Assembly: GCF_900105945.1 (NCBI RefSeq)
Contig: NZ_FNSO01000004.1
Span: 930,001-994,000 of the forward strand
Origin: Amycolatopsis tolypomycina
GTDB taxonomy: Bacteria > Actinomycetota > Actinomycetes > Mycobacteriales > Pseudonocardiaceae
Direction: 5' to 3'
Length of the DNA stretch: 64,000 nt
A model generated the notes under the pieces. It did not search any database. It saw nothing but the letters and a program-made list of their open reading frames with translations, and had not been told where the DNA came from. Of this stretch, positions 50,095 to 59,416 are shown one piece after another (within the stretch, counting starts at the first letter, position 1; each line of letters opens with the position of its first letter). A program made the translations under genes and the position numbers.

Positions 50095-51051
50095 ATGTCA
50101 GCCGAAGCAGCCACGCACCCCGTCGAGGCCGGGAGTGCGCCGACGGCGGAACCCGCGCCCGTCCGGCGCCGCCGGAAGCGGCACAAGGACAACGGCGCGG
50201 CCTACGCCTTCCTGACGCCGTGGTTCCTCGGCGTCTTCGGCTTCGTGCTGATCCCGATGGGGTACTCGCTGTACCTGTCGCTGACGAAGTTCGACCTGCT
50301 GAGCTCGCCGCAGTGGGTCGGCTTCGACAACTACCTGGCGATGTGGCAGGACGAGAAGTTCCTGCACTCGGTCAAGGTCACGCTCACCTACGTCGTCACG
50401 TCGGTGCCGCTCAAGCTCGCGGCCGCGCTCCTCGTCGCCGCGGCGCTGAACCGGGGCCTGCGCGCGCTGGGGTTCTACCGTTCGGTCTTCTACCTGCCGT
50501 CGCTGCTCGGCGCGAGCGTCGCCGTGTCGGTGATGTGGCGGCAGATCTTCTCCGGGCAGGGCCTGCTCAACCAGGTGCTCGGGATCTTCGGCATCCGCGG
50601 CGCGGACTGGATCGGCGACCCGCGGTTCGCGCTGTGGACGCTGGTCCTGCTGTCGGGCTGGCAGTTCGGCACCCCGATGCTGATCTTCCTCGCCGGGCTC
50701 AAGCAGATCCCGCGGGAGCTGTACGAGGCCGCGGAGCTCGACGGCGCCGGCCGGATCCGGATGTTCTTCCGGATCACCGTGCCGATGCTGTCGCCGGTGA
50801 TCTTCTTCAACCTGGTGCTGGAGACGATCAACGCGTTCCAGACGTTCACCCCGGCCTACGTCGTCAGCGGCGGGCTGGGCGGCCCGATCGACTCGACCAT
50901 GCTGTACACGCTTTACCTCTACCGCAAGGGCTTCTCGAGCCTGCAGATGGGCTACGCCTCGGCGATGGCGTGGGTCCTGTTCGTGGTGATCGGTCTCTTC
51001 ACCGCGCTCTACTTCGCGTCTTCGCGGCGCTGGGTCACCTACGCGGACTGA
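50095..51051 (+). CDS. sugar ABC transporter permease (MalF/UgpA type)
   Basis: 318 residues with about six membrane helices. A basic N-terminus (RRRRKRHKDN) is followed by AYAFLTPWFLGVFGFVLIPMGYSLYLSLTKFDLL, the typical start of CUT1 sugar permeases. The EAA loop is GLKQIPRELYEAAELDGAGRIRMFFRITVPMLSPVIFF. It pairs with the next gene to form the membrane channel. GGAGCAG precedes the ATG. The ATPase is missing from the operon, so a shared MsiK-like ATPase elsewhere must drive it, as is normal in actinobacteria. Confidence 0.93.
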   Translation: MSAEAATHPVEAGSAPTAEPAPVRRRRKRHKDNGAAYAFLTPWFLGVFGFVLIPMGYSLYLSLTKFDLLSSPQWVGFDNYLAMWQDEKFLHSVKVTLTYVVTSVPLKLAAALLVAAALNRGLRALGFYRSVFYLPSLLGASVAVSVMWRQIFSGQGLLNQVLGIFGIRGADWIGDPRFALWTLVLLSGWQFGTPMLIFLAGLKQIPRELYEAAELDGAGRIRMFFRITVPMLSPVIFFNLVLETINAFQTFTPAYVVSGGLGGPIDSTMLYTLYLYRKGFSSLQMGYASAMAWVLFVVIGLFTALYFASSRRWVTYAD

Positions 51052-51061
51052 AAGGACCGGA

Positions 51062-51910
51062 ATGACCGTCAACGTCAAGGCACCGGCGAAGACCCACTGG
51101 CGCGCGCACGTCGTGCTGCTCGTCGCGGTCGTCGTGATGATCTACCCGCTGGTGTGGCTGGTCGGGGCTTCGTTCAAGCCGGAGAACCAGATCTTCAGCA
51201 CGCTCGACCCGATCCCGTGGCACTTCACCATCGAGAACTACCTGAGCGGCTGGACGGCGACCGGGACGTCGTTCACCGTCTACCTCGCGAACTCGGCGAC
51301 CATCGCGGCGTGCGTGGTGATCGGCAACATCGCGTCCTGCTCCCTGACCGCCTACGCGTTCGCGCGGCTCGACTTCGCGTTCCGCAAGATCTGGTTCGGC
51401 CTGATGCTGGGCACGCTGATGCTGCCGTTCCAGGCGACGATGATCCCGCAGTACACGATCTTCTACAAACTGAACTGGATCAACACGTTCCTGCCGCTGG
51501 TGGTCCCGCAGCTGCTGGCCTGCGACGCGTTCTTCATCTTCCTCATGGTCCAGTTCATCCGGGGCATTCCCCGCGAACTGGACGAAGCGGCGGCCATCGA
51601 CGGCGCCGGGCACGTCCGCATCTTCTTCTCGCTGATCCTGCCGCTGCTGCGCCCGGCCCTGCTGACCACCGGCGTCCTGACGTTCATCTGGACGTTCAAC
51701 GACTTCCTCCGCCAGCTGGTCTACCTGTCCGACAAATCCCGGTACACGGTCCCGCTGGGCCTCAACTCCTTCATCGACCGGGCGAGCGGCTCCAGCTACG
51801 GCGGGATGCTCGCGATGTCGGTCGTCACCCTCGTGCCGACGGTCGCGGTGTTCCTGATCTGCCAGAAGCGCCTGGTGGACGGCGTGGCCAACACCGGCAT
51901 CAAAGGCTGA
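51062..51910 (+). CDS. sugar ABC transporter permease (MalG/UgpE type)
   Basis: 282 residues. Six membrane helices; first VVLLVAVVVMIYPLVWLVGASFKP. EAA loop FIRGIPRELDEAAAIDGAGHVRIFFSLILPLLRPALL. It forms the second half of the CUT1 channel with the preceding gene. It starts 10 nt after that stop with AAAGGA upstream. The operon continues with the binding protein, so importer genes are in the order permease, permease, binding protein. Confidence 0.93.
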   Translation: MTVNVKAPAKTHWRAHVVLLVAVVVMIYPLVWLVGASFKPENQIFSTLDPIPWHFTIENYLSGWTATGTSFTVYLANSATIAACVVIGNIASCSLTAYAFARLDFAFRKIWFGLMLGTLMLPFQATMIPQYTIFYKLNWINTFLPLVVPQLLACDAFFIFLMVQFIRGIPRELDEAAAIDGAGHVRIFFSLILPLLRPALLTTGVLTFIWTFNDFLRQLVYLSDKSRYTVPLGLNSFIDRASGSSYGGMLAMSVVTLVPTVAVFLICQKRLVDGVANTGIKG

Positions 51911-51945
51911 ACCCCGAATTCCGGCACAACGAAAGTGAGACCGCC

Positions 51946-53259
51946 ATGGCACAGCACCTGTCCAGGAGGGGGTTCCTCGGGATCGCCGGGGCGGGGGTGG
52001 CTTCGGCCGCGCTCGCCGGCTGCGGTTTCGCGCCACCCAGCAACAGCGGGGGCGGCGGCGGGACCAACGCCCTGACCTTCCGCTGGTGGGGCGGCAACGC
52101 CCGCAACGACGCCTACCAGAAGGCGGTGAAGATCTTCACCGAGAAGACCGGGATCGCCGTCACCACCCAGTACTCCGGCTACGACGGGTACTTCGACAAG
52201 CTGAACACCGAGTTCGCCGGCGGCAACCCGCCCGACATCTTCCAGATGGACACCGCCTACGTCAGCACCTACGCGAACCGGAGCACGCTCGTCGACCTGG
52301 GTACCTACATCCCGGGCACGATCGGGCTGGACACCCTCTACGCGCCGGTGCGCGGGGCGGGCGCGGTCAAGGGCAAGACCTACGGCGTCCCCTCCGGCTC
52401 CGGCAACGCCCCGGTCCTCTACGACAAGTCCGTCTTCGACCAGCTCAAGATCACCCCGCCGACCAACGACTGGACGTGGCAGGACTTCGGCACCCTCGCC
52501 GGCGAGATCTCCAAGGCCTGGGGCCCGAACAAGTACGGCGCGCTGGACGCGTCGAAGGACGACTCGGGCGCGCTGCAGCCGTGGCTGCGCCAGCGCGGCA
52601 AGGACCTCTACACGCCCGACCAGACCCTCGGCTTCGGGCCGGAGGACCTGACCGAGTGGTTCACCTTCTGGGACGGCCTGCGCAAGTCCGGCGCGATCTG
52701 CCCGCCGACGCTGCTGAGCAACACCGACGCGGCGACCGGCAACCACCCGCTGATCACCGGCCAGATCGCGATGACCACCGGCTGGGGCCTCGCCCAGATG
52801 CAGCCGCTGACCCAGCACGAGCTCAAGCTCGTCGTCGTGCCGCGCGCCAACGGCAAGACGGGCCAGGCGCTCTCCGGTGGCGTCCTGCTGTGCATCCCGG
52901 TGAAGAGCAAGAACCCCGAGGGCGCGGCGAAGCTGATCAACTTCTTCCTCAACGACGACGACGCCATCAAGACGATGAAGCTGCAGCGCGGGCTGCCGCC
53001 GTCGGACAAGGCGAAGAACCTCCTCGCCCCGACCGCCACCGCGCCCGAAAAAGCGGACATGGAGTTCGGCGAGTACGTGGCCGCGGAGGTCGCCAAGGAC
53101 GGCCTGCCCACCGCGCCGACCGCGCCGCCGGGCTACGGCGACGTCAAGACCGCGCTCGACTCGGCGGCCAAGCAGATCGCGTTCGGCAAGCTGTCGATCG
53201 CGGCCGGCGTGACGCAGTTCTTCAGCGACGCCAAGAACGCCCTCGCCAACGCCAAGTAG
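51946..53259 (+). CDS. extracellular sugar-binding lipoprotein of the ABC importer
   Basis: 437 residues from ATG 51946. The signal has a twin-arginine-type start (SRRGFLGIAGAG) and a lipobox ALAGCGF, so it is a Tat-exported lipoprotein. The mature protein is a CUT1-type substrate-binding fold: ALTFRWWGGNARNDAYQKAVKIFTEKTGIAVTTQYSGYDGYFDKLNTEFAGGNPPDIFQM, then the hinge region YGVPSGSGNAPVLYDKSVFDQLKI. It should bind a sugar, and the GH38 gene just downstream suggests a mannose-containing oligosaccharide. GH38 begins 7 nt after its stop. Confidence 0.92.
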   Translation: MAQHLSRRGFLGIAGAGVASAALAGCGFAPPSNSGGGGGTNALTFRWWGGNARNDAYQKAVKIFTEKTGIAVTTQYSGYDGYFDKLNTEFAGGNPPDIFQMDTAYVSTYANRSTLVDLGTYIPGTIGLDTLYAPVRGAGAVKGKTYGVPSGSGNAPVLYDKSVFDQLKITPPTNDWTWQDFGTLAGEISKAWGPNKYGALDASKDDSGALQPWLRQRGKDLYTPDQTLGFGPEDLTEWFTFWDGLRKSGAICPPTLLSNTDAATGNHPLITGQIAMTTGWGLAQMQPLTQHELKLVVVPRANGKTGQALSGGVLLCIPVKSKNPEGAAKLINFFLNDDDAIKTMKLQRGLPPSDKAKNLLAPTATAPEKADMEFGEYVAAEVAKDGLPTAPTAPPGYGDVKTALDSAAKQIAFGKLSIAAGVTQFFSDAKNALANAK

Positions 53260-53266
53260 GAGAACT

Positions 53267-56200
53267 GTGCGCATCACGGCCGTACGGGGCACCGATCTGT
53301 TCGTCGGCTCGGCCGCCGCGGCCCGCCAAGTGGTCAGAGTGACCTTGAGCGGGCCGCGGGCCCCGGTGCGAATCCGCGTCGAGGGCAAGCGGGTCTTCAC
53401 ACCCGAGCCGGTTCTCGTCGACGTCGTTCCGGACGGCGTGACCGTCGAGGTCGGCGTGGTCTTCCAGGCGCCCGAAGGCTCCGAGCACCGGGTCACCGTG
53501 GTCGCGGAGTCGGCCGGGGAGCGCGTCACCGCCGAAGCCGACCTCGTCGTCGCGGAGACCGGCTGGACGATGTGGATGGTCTCGCACTTCCACTACGACC
53601 CGGTGTGGTGGAACACCCAGGCCGGCTTCACCGACACCTGGCTCGACCTGCCGCTCGCGCAGGAAAAGCGGATGAACTTCCAGCGGTCGGCGTTCGACCT
53701 CGTCCGCGCGCACCTGGAAGCCGCCCGCGACGACGAGGACTACCGGTTCGTGCTGGCCGAGGTCGACTACCTCAAACCGCACTGGGACGCCTTCCCCGGC
53801 GACCGCCAGGACCTGGGCCGGTTCCTCCGCGACGGCCGGATCGAGCTGGTCGGCGGCAACTACAACGAGGCCAACACGAACCTGACCCACCCGGAGTCGA
53901 CCATCCGCAACGCCGTCTACGGCGTCGGCTACCAGCGGGACGTCCTCGGCGGCGACCCGCGTTCGGCGTGGATGCTCGACGTGTTCGGCCACGACCCGGC
54001 CTACCCCGGGCTGATGGCCGACGCCGGCCTGGAGTCCAGCGCCTGGGCGCGCGGGCCGTGGCACCACGTCGGGGCGAAGCGGCACACCGGCGACATCGGC
54101 CGGATGCAGTTCCCGTCGGAGTTCGAGTGGATCTCGCCGAGCGGGCGGGGCCTGCTGACCGCCTACATGGCCGACCACTACGTCGCCGGCTGGGGCATCG
54201 AACGCCAGGACACCCTCGAAGAGGCGATGGCAGAGGCCTACCGGCAGTTCAGCACGCTGCGGCAGGTCGCCGCCACGCGCAACGTGCTGCTGCCGGTCGG
54301 GCACGACCACAACATCCCGTCGCGGTTCTGCACCGAGATCCACCGCACCTGGAACGCCCGGTACGTCTGGCCGCGGTTCGTCGTCGGCCTGCCGCGGGAC
54401 TTCTTCGCCGCGGTCCGCGCGGACGCGGCGGCGCGCGGCACGGCGATCAGCGTGCAGACCCGGGACATGAACCCGGTCTACACCGGCAAGGACGTCTCCT
54501 ACATCGACACCAAGCAGGCCCAGCGCGCGGCCGAGGTGGCCGTGCTCGACGGCGAGCGGGCGGCCACCCTCGCCGCCCTGCTCGGGGCGAAGTACCCGCA
54601 CGAGGCGCTCGACAAGGCGTGGCGGCAGCTGGTCTACGGCGCCCACCACGACGCCATCACCGGCACCGAATCCGACCAGGTCTACCTCGACCTCCTCACC
54701 GGCTGGCGGGAAGCCGCCGACCGCGGCCGCGAGGTCCTCGACGGCGCCATCACCGAGCTCGCCCACCACGCCGACACGACCGGCGACGGCGAAGCCGTCT
54801 TCGTGCTCAACACGCTGTCCTGGACCCGGGACGCGATCACGACGGTGACCGTGCGCCCGGGAACCGCGGGCGCACGGGTCGTCGATCCGGACGGCCGTGA
54901 AGTTCCCGCCGTCACCGACGCGGTCGTGCGCCGCGCCGACGGCTCCCTGGAAGAGATCACGCTGACCTTCCTCGCGTCCGCGGTGCCCGCGCTGGGCTAC
55001 CGGGTCTACCGGGTCGTCGACGCTGCCGACGTCCCACCCGGGTGGACGGTCCGGCCGGGGCCGCCGTCGATCGAGAACGCCGTCTTCGCCGTCGAAGCCG
55101 ACCCGGCGCGCGGCGGAGCGCTCAAGCGCGTCCACGACCGTCGCAGCGGCCGCGAACTGCTGCGCGACGGCGGGCTCGCCGCCGGGCTGGTCGTCCAGGA
55201 CGAGCACGCCGAGCACCCGGTGTGGGGCGAAGGCCCGTGGCACCTGCTGCCGAAGGGACCCGGCCACGGCCCGGGCGCGGCGGACGTCGTCGTCGAGACC
55301 AGCCCGGTGGGGGAGCGGCTCGTCGCGACCACGGCTTTGGACGACTTGCGGATCACCCAGCGCACGACGCTGTGGCACGGAGTGTCCCGAGTGGACGTCC
55401 GCACCGACGTCGACGGGTCGCTCGGCCAGGACCGGCTCCTGCGCGCCTGCTTCGACTTCGCCGTCCCGGGTGCCCTGCCGGTGGCGGAGGTCGGGTTCGG
55501 CGCCATCGGCCGGTCGTTCGGCTTCCCCGACGTCGACGCGGCCGAGCACCTCTGGACGCTCGACACGCCGGCCCACACCTGGGCCGGGCTGTCGGCGACC
55601 GCCCGCATCGCGCTCAGCCACGACGACGGCAGCCGCGCCATGCACGCCATCGGCGTCGCCGAAGTGGTCGAGCCGCTCGCGCCCGGGCCCGAGGTCCGGG
55701 AGCTGGTGGCGGTGCTGGCCGCGAAGGGCGTCACGGCCACCTGCACCCGGCCCGGCGGGCCGCGCTACGGCGCCCTCGACGTCGACTCGAACCTGCCCGA
55801 CGTCCGGATCGTCGTCGGCGCGGACAACCCGTACGCCGCCGAGGTCCTCACCGAGCCCGGCTACCGGGACGCGCTCGAACGCCACGGCCGGGTGTTCGTC
55901 CCGGCCGCCCGGACCCGGCGCGAAGCCTGGGTACCCGACGCCGACCTCCGCGGCCCGCGTGACCTGCCAGTGGTGATCATCGACGACGTCAAGGCGGCCG
56001 TCGCCGAGCTGCGGGCGGCGGCCACCCTCGACATCCGGGTCCCCGGCGGGCTGGACGGCACCGCCGAGCCCGCCGACAGCTACTCGGTCGCGGTCGTCAA
56101 CCACGGCACGCCCGGGTTCGTCGTCGACCCGGACGGCACGCTGCACCTGTCGCTGATGCGCGCGTGCAGCGGCTGGCCCAGCGGCGTGTGGATCGACGGC

Positions 56201-57421
56201 GAGCGCCGGACCGCGCCCGACGGCTCCAGTTTCGCCTGGCAGCACTGGACGCACACGTTCGGCTTCGCGATCGTCGCCGGGGAGGGCGACTGGCGGGAGG
56301 CCGGATTCCCGCGTGGCGCGCAGGAAGCCGCGCACCCGCTGCGAGCCCGTCCGGTGCCGGCCACCCCGGGCCCGCTGCCACCCACGCTGAGCCTGATCGC
56401 GGTCGAGCCGGCCGAAGTCGTGCTCACGGCGGCGAAACCCGCGGGCAACCCCCTGGCTTCGGGTGCGGTGATCCCGCCGGCGGACGCGATCACCCTGCGG
56501 CTGTACGAATCGACCGGGTCACCGGTCACGGCGTCCGTGGCGCTGCACGGCGGGATCCGGTCGGCCTGGCGCACCGATCTGCTCGAAGAGCGCGGCGAGC
56601 CGGTGAAGGTCGACGACGGCCGCGCGCACGTCGAGCTGGGCGCCGCCGACGTGGCCACCCTGCGGCTGGAACCCGTCGTCCGGTGGGGACCCGGCCGGGA
56701 CATCGCCACCGAACCGGTGCAGCCGGTCCCCACCCGGTACTGGCTGCACAACGAAGGCCCGGCGCCGGTCGGCAACCTGCCGGTGAGCGTGCACGTGACG
56801 CCGACCCGGGCGAGGCTCGAGGACGGGCGGGCCCGGTTCGACGTCACGGTGAGCTGCAGCGGCCGCCCGGCTCGCGGGCGGGTCGACCTGGAGCTGCCAC
56901 CGGGATGGGAGGTCGTGGACGTTCCGGACCTCGACTACGACCTGGCACCGGGGGAGCACGCGAAAACGGCGGTCGAAGTGCGGGGGCCGGAAACACCCGG
57001 CCGGTACCTGCTCGCCGCCCGGATCACCGACGACCACGGGCAGCTCCTCGAAGACACGGCCGAAGTCCTCGTCGGCACACCCCCACCCCGCGACGACCTC
57101 GTCGAGGTCGGTCTCGCGGAGGCGGTCGTCGTGAAACCGGGCGGGTGTGCCGAACTGCCGGTGTCGGTGGAAAACCTGGCCCAGAGCGAGATCCGGGGCG
57201 CGATCGCGGCGATCAGCCCGTTCGGCACCTGGGGCACCGAGTTGGCGATCGGCCCGCGCCTCCAGCCGTTCCGGCTCGCCGCCGGCGGGAAGGCGACGGT
57301 GCCGATCACCGTCCGGGCGGGACACACCGCCCGGCCGGGCGCGCACTGGTGGGTGCTGGTCCGCGTGGCCGCCCACGGACGGCTCGTCTACAGCCCCGCC
57401 GTCGAAGTCCGGATCGAGTGA
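53267..57421 (+). CDS. GH38-family alpha-mannosidase-like glycosidase
   Basis: 1384 residues from GTG 53267 behind AGGAG. Metal and substrate motif HFHYDPVWW at 107-115. Nucleophile Asp238 lies in WMLDVFGHDPAYPG. Further conserved segments are LLPVGHDHNIPSRF and YGAHHDAITGTESDQVYLD near residues 345 and 465. The GH38 catalytic and beta-sandwich domains fill about 1-1000. The C-terminal 200 residues hold an NEW3-like sandwich (PGEHAKTAVEVRGPETPGRYLLAARITDDHGQ) and a second similar segment. No signal peptide is present. It should release mannose from imported mannosides in the cytoplasm. It is unusually long for bacterial GH38, owing to the two terminal sandwiches. Confidence 0.87.
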   Translation: MRITAVRGTDLFVGSAAAARQVVRVTLSGPRAPVRIRVEGKRVFTPEPVLVDVVPDGVTVEVGVVFQAPEGSEHRVTVVAESAGERVTAEADLVVAETGWTMWMVSHFHYDPVWWNTQAGFTDTWLDLPLAQEKRMNFQRSAFDLVRAHLEAARDDEDYRFVLAEVDYLKPHWDAFPGDRQDLGRFLRDGRIELVGGNYNEANTNLTHPESTIRNAVYGVGYQRDVLGGDPRSAWMLDVFGHDPAYPGLMADAGLESSAWARGPWHHVGAKRHTGDIGRMQFPSEFEWISPSGRGLLTAYMADHYVAGWGIERQDTLEEAMAEAYRQFSTLRQVAATRNVLLPVGHDHNIPSRFCTEIHRTWNARYVWPRFVVGLPRDFFAAVRADAAARGTAISVQTRDMNPVYTGKDVSYIDTKQAQRAAEVAVLDGERAATLAALLGAKYPHEALDKAWRQLVYGAHHDAITGTESDQVYLDLLTGWREAADRGREVLDGAITELAHHADTTGDGEAVFVLNTLSWTRDAITTVTVRPGTAGARVVDPDGREVPAVTDAVVRRADGSLEEITLTFLASAVPALGYRVYRVVDAADVPPGWTVRPGPPSIENAVFAVEADPARGGALKRVHDRRSGRELLRDGGLAAGLVVQDEHAEHPVWGEGPWHLLPKGPGHGPGAADVVVETSPVGERLVATTALDDLRITQRTTLWHGVSRVDVRTDVDGSLGQDRLLRACFDFAVPGALPVAEVGFGAIGRSFGFPDVDAAEHLWTLDTPAHTWAGLSATARIALSHDDGSRAMHAIGVAEVVEPLAPGPEVRELVAVLAAKGVTATCTRPGGPRYGALDVDSNLPDVRIVVGADNPYAAEVLTEPGYRDALERHGRVFVPAARTRREAWVPDADLRGPRDLPVVIIDDVKAAVAELRAAATLDIRVPGGLDGTAEPADSYSVAVVNHGTPGFVVDPDGTLHLSLMRACSGWPSGVWIDGERRTAPDGSSFAWQHWTHTFGFAIVAGEGDWREAGFPRGAQEAAHPLRARPVPATPGPLPPTLSLIAVEPAEVVLTAAKPAGNPLASGAVIPPADAITLRLYESTGSPVTASVALHGGIRSAWRTDLLEERGEPVKVDDGRAHVELGAADVATLRLEPVVRWGPGRDIATEPVQPVPTRYWLHNEGPAPVGNLPVSVHVTPTRARLEDGRARFDVTVSCSGRPARGRVDLELPPGWEVVDVPDLDYDLAPGEHAKTAVEVRGPETPGRYLLAARITDDHGQLLEDTAEVLVGTPPPRDDLVEVGLAEAVVVKPGGCAELPVSVENLAQSEIRGAIAAISPFGTWGTELAIGPRLQPFRLAAGGKATVPITVRAGHTARPGAHWWVLVRVAAHGRLVYSPAVEVRIE

Positions 57422-57565
57422 ATTCGTCGAATTCGCGATATATCCGCAAAAGAACAGGTTACTGCTCGGCGAATTACTCCGGACGCTCCTTGACCGGGGG
57501 TCCGCCGGGCGCTGATCATTCCAGCGATTCCCGTGCGCTTTCCGGCGCCTTCTCAGGAGAACCAG

Positions 57566-59416
57566 TTGAGCATCGCTCCCTTGGACCGGCGGACTTTCCT
57601 GCGCTGGTCCGCGCTCGTCCCCGCCGTCGCCGCCGTGCCCACCGTGCTGGGCGTGCCCGCCTGGGCGGAGGCGACGACGGCCTTCGTCGACAGCTACCGC
57701 ACGAACGTCCCGGCCAACAAGACGCCGGAGACCAACGCGGCGGTGCGGATCCTGAGCGGGATGCAGCGCGTGTGGCGCACCGGGTCCACTTGGGACAGTG
57801 GCGTCGTGCTCGACGCGGCGGTGCTGCGCGCGAACGTCCGGCACTGCGTCGCCGTCACCCGCGCCCGGACCGACGCCGAAGCCAAGCGCTCCTTCGTCTA
57901 CGACCGCCAGCACCAGTCCTACGCCGCCATCGGCGGCCTCGGCCCGCTGGCGGACCTCTACCGCGGCGGCGCCAAGGCCGTCACGAGCATCACCAGTGCC
58001 CCCGACGGCACCCCGCCGGCCAAGATCGACGACGCCGTCCCGGCCGACGCGCCGGCGGGCTCGGCGCTCGGCGCCGGCTCCCACGACTCGGAGCTCGGCC
58101 TGGTGGCCACGCTCGTCGACACCGTCCGCGGGAACTTCGCCTCCGGCAACCCGAGCAAGGCCGCCTACCAGTACCCGCGGCCGTGGCGGCTGACCGCCGA
58201 CAGCACGGTCGTGCCCACCGGCGCGACCGACGCCCTCGGCTACCCGGTCTACGACTCCGACGTGGTCGTCGCACCGCAGCTGCTGCGTCAGCGCAGCACG
58301 ACCCCGGCCGAAGACGGCGGCTACCCCAGCGGTCACACCAACGCCTTCCACCTGGCCTGCCTCGCGCTCGCCTACGCGGTCCCGGAGCGGTTCCAGGAGC
58401 TGGTGGCGCGGGCCTACGACCTGTCCGACACGCGGATCGTCGCCGGGATGCACTCGCCGGTGGACGTGATCAGCGGCCGGACCCTGGCCACCGCGCTCAC
58501 CGCGGCCACCCTCGCCGACCCGGAGAACGCCACGCTCAAGGCGGCGGCGCGCGAGCAGGCGCTGAAGTACTTCACCGCCAAGACCGGCACGACCCCCGAC
58601 ACGCTCTTCGCCCGCGCGCACACCGGCGCCGACGAGTACCGCGACCGCCGCGCGAACGCCGCGATGGTCGCGCGCCGGGCGACCTACGGGCTCCCGAGCC
58701 ACGGCGCGCGGACGCCGATGCAGGTCCCGAAGGGCGCCGAAGTGCTCCTCGAAACCCGCCTGCCGTACCTCGGCGCGGCCCAGCGGCGGGAAGTCCTGCG
58801 CACGACGGCGTTCCCGGGCGGGAACCCGCTGCTCGACGGCCCGGAGCTGTGGGGACGGCTGAACCTCTTCGCCGCGGCCGACGGCTACGGCGCGTTCGAC
58901 ACCGGCGTCCGCGTCACGATGGACGCCACCCGTGGCGGGTTCAGCGCGAACGACAGCTGGCGCAACGACATCGGCGGCGACGGCGGGCTCGTCAAGGCCG
59001 GCACCGGGACGCTGACGCTCGCCGGGGCCAACAGCTACCGGGGCGGCACCCGCGTCGAGGCGGGCACGCTGGCCGCGACGGGGCCGGGTGCGCTGGGCAC
59101 CGGAAACGTCGAACTCGCCGGCGGCACGCTGCGCGTGTCCGGCCTGCGCGCGGGCGGCTACCACCAGACCGGCGGCACGCTGTCCGCCGCCGCCGGGCCG
59201 GCGGTGGTCGTGCGCGGCGACGCGACGCTGGAGCGCGGCAGCGTCCTGGAGCTGCGGATCGACGGCTCGTGCCCGTGGCACGAGGTCGACGTGCTGTGCG
59301 CGCGGCGGCTGCGCGGCCGGTTCGCCGCCATCCGAGTCGACCGCCCGGGCCACCGGGTGGTTCCCCGTTACACCCCCACCGGTTTGTCCGTCCGAATCCT
59401 GCGGGAGTTCTCGTGA
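57566..59416 (+). CDS. Tat-exported PAP2-family phosphatase/vanadium haloperoxidase-like with PATR beta-strand repeats
   Basis: 616 residues from TTG 57566, 6 nt after AGGAG. A Tat signal lies at residues 8-36 (RRTFLRW, then VPAVAAVPTVLGVPAWAEA). The PAP2 core has PSGHTNAFHLACLALAYAVPERF near 253-275 and the histidine motif DTRIVAGMHSPVDVISGR near 288-305, the three-motif acid phosphatase pattern. Residues about 474-522 read LVKAGTGTLTLAGANSYRGG and TRVEAGTLAATGPGALGTGN, which are autotransporter-associated repeat (PATR) strands normally found in Gram-negative passenger domains. It would be a secreted phosphatase. Its stop overlaps the next secreted phosphodiesterase (GTG 59413), so the two are co-translated. 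Confidence 0.82.
   Translation: MSIAPLDRRTFLRWSALVPAVAAVPTVLGVPAWAEATTAFVDSYRTNVPANKTPETNAAVRILSGMQRVWRTGSTWDSGVVLDAAVLRANVRHCVAVTRARTDAEAKRSFVYDRQHQSYAAIGGLGPLADLYRGGAKAVTSITSAPDGTPPAKIDDAVPADAPAGSALGAGSHDSELGLVATLVDTVRGNFASGNPSKAAYQYPRPWRLTADSTVVPTGATDALGYPVYDSDVVVAPQLLRQRSTTPAEDGGYPSGHTNAFHLACLALAYAVPERFQELVARAYDLSDTRIVAGMHSPVDVISGRTLATALTAATLADPENATLKAAAREQALKYFTAKTGTTPDTLFARAHTGADEYRDRRANAAMVARRATYGLPSHGARTPMQVPKGAEVLLETRLPYLGAAQRREVLRTTAFPGGNPLLDGPELWGRLNLFAAADGYGAFDTGVRVTMDATRGGFSANDSWRNDIGGDGGLVKAGTGTLTLAGANSYRGGTRVEAGTLAATGPGALGTGNVELAGGTLRVSGLRAGGYHQTGGTLSAAAGPAVVVRGDATLERGSVLELRIDGSCPWHEVDVLCARRLRGRFAAIRVDRPGHRVVPRYTPTGLSVRILREFS

Noticed and set aside
53222..56335. 1037-codon open frame antisense to the GH38 gene
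   Set aside because: Mirror of the GH38 coding frame; composition matches GC-rich antisense and no family motif is present.
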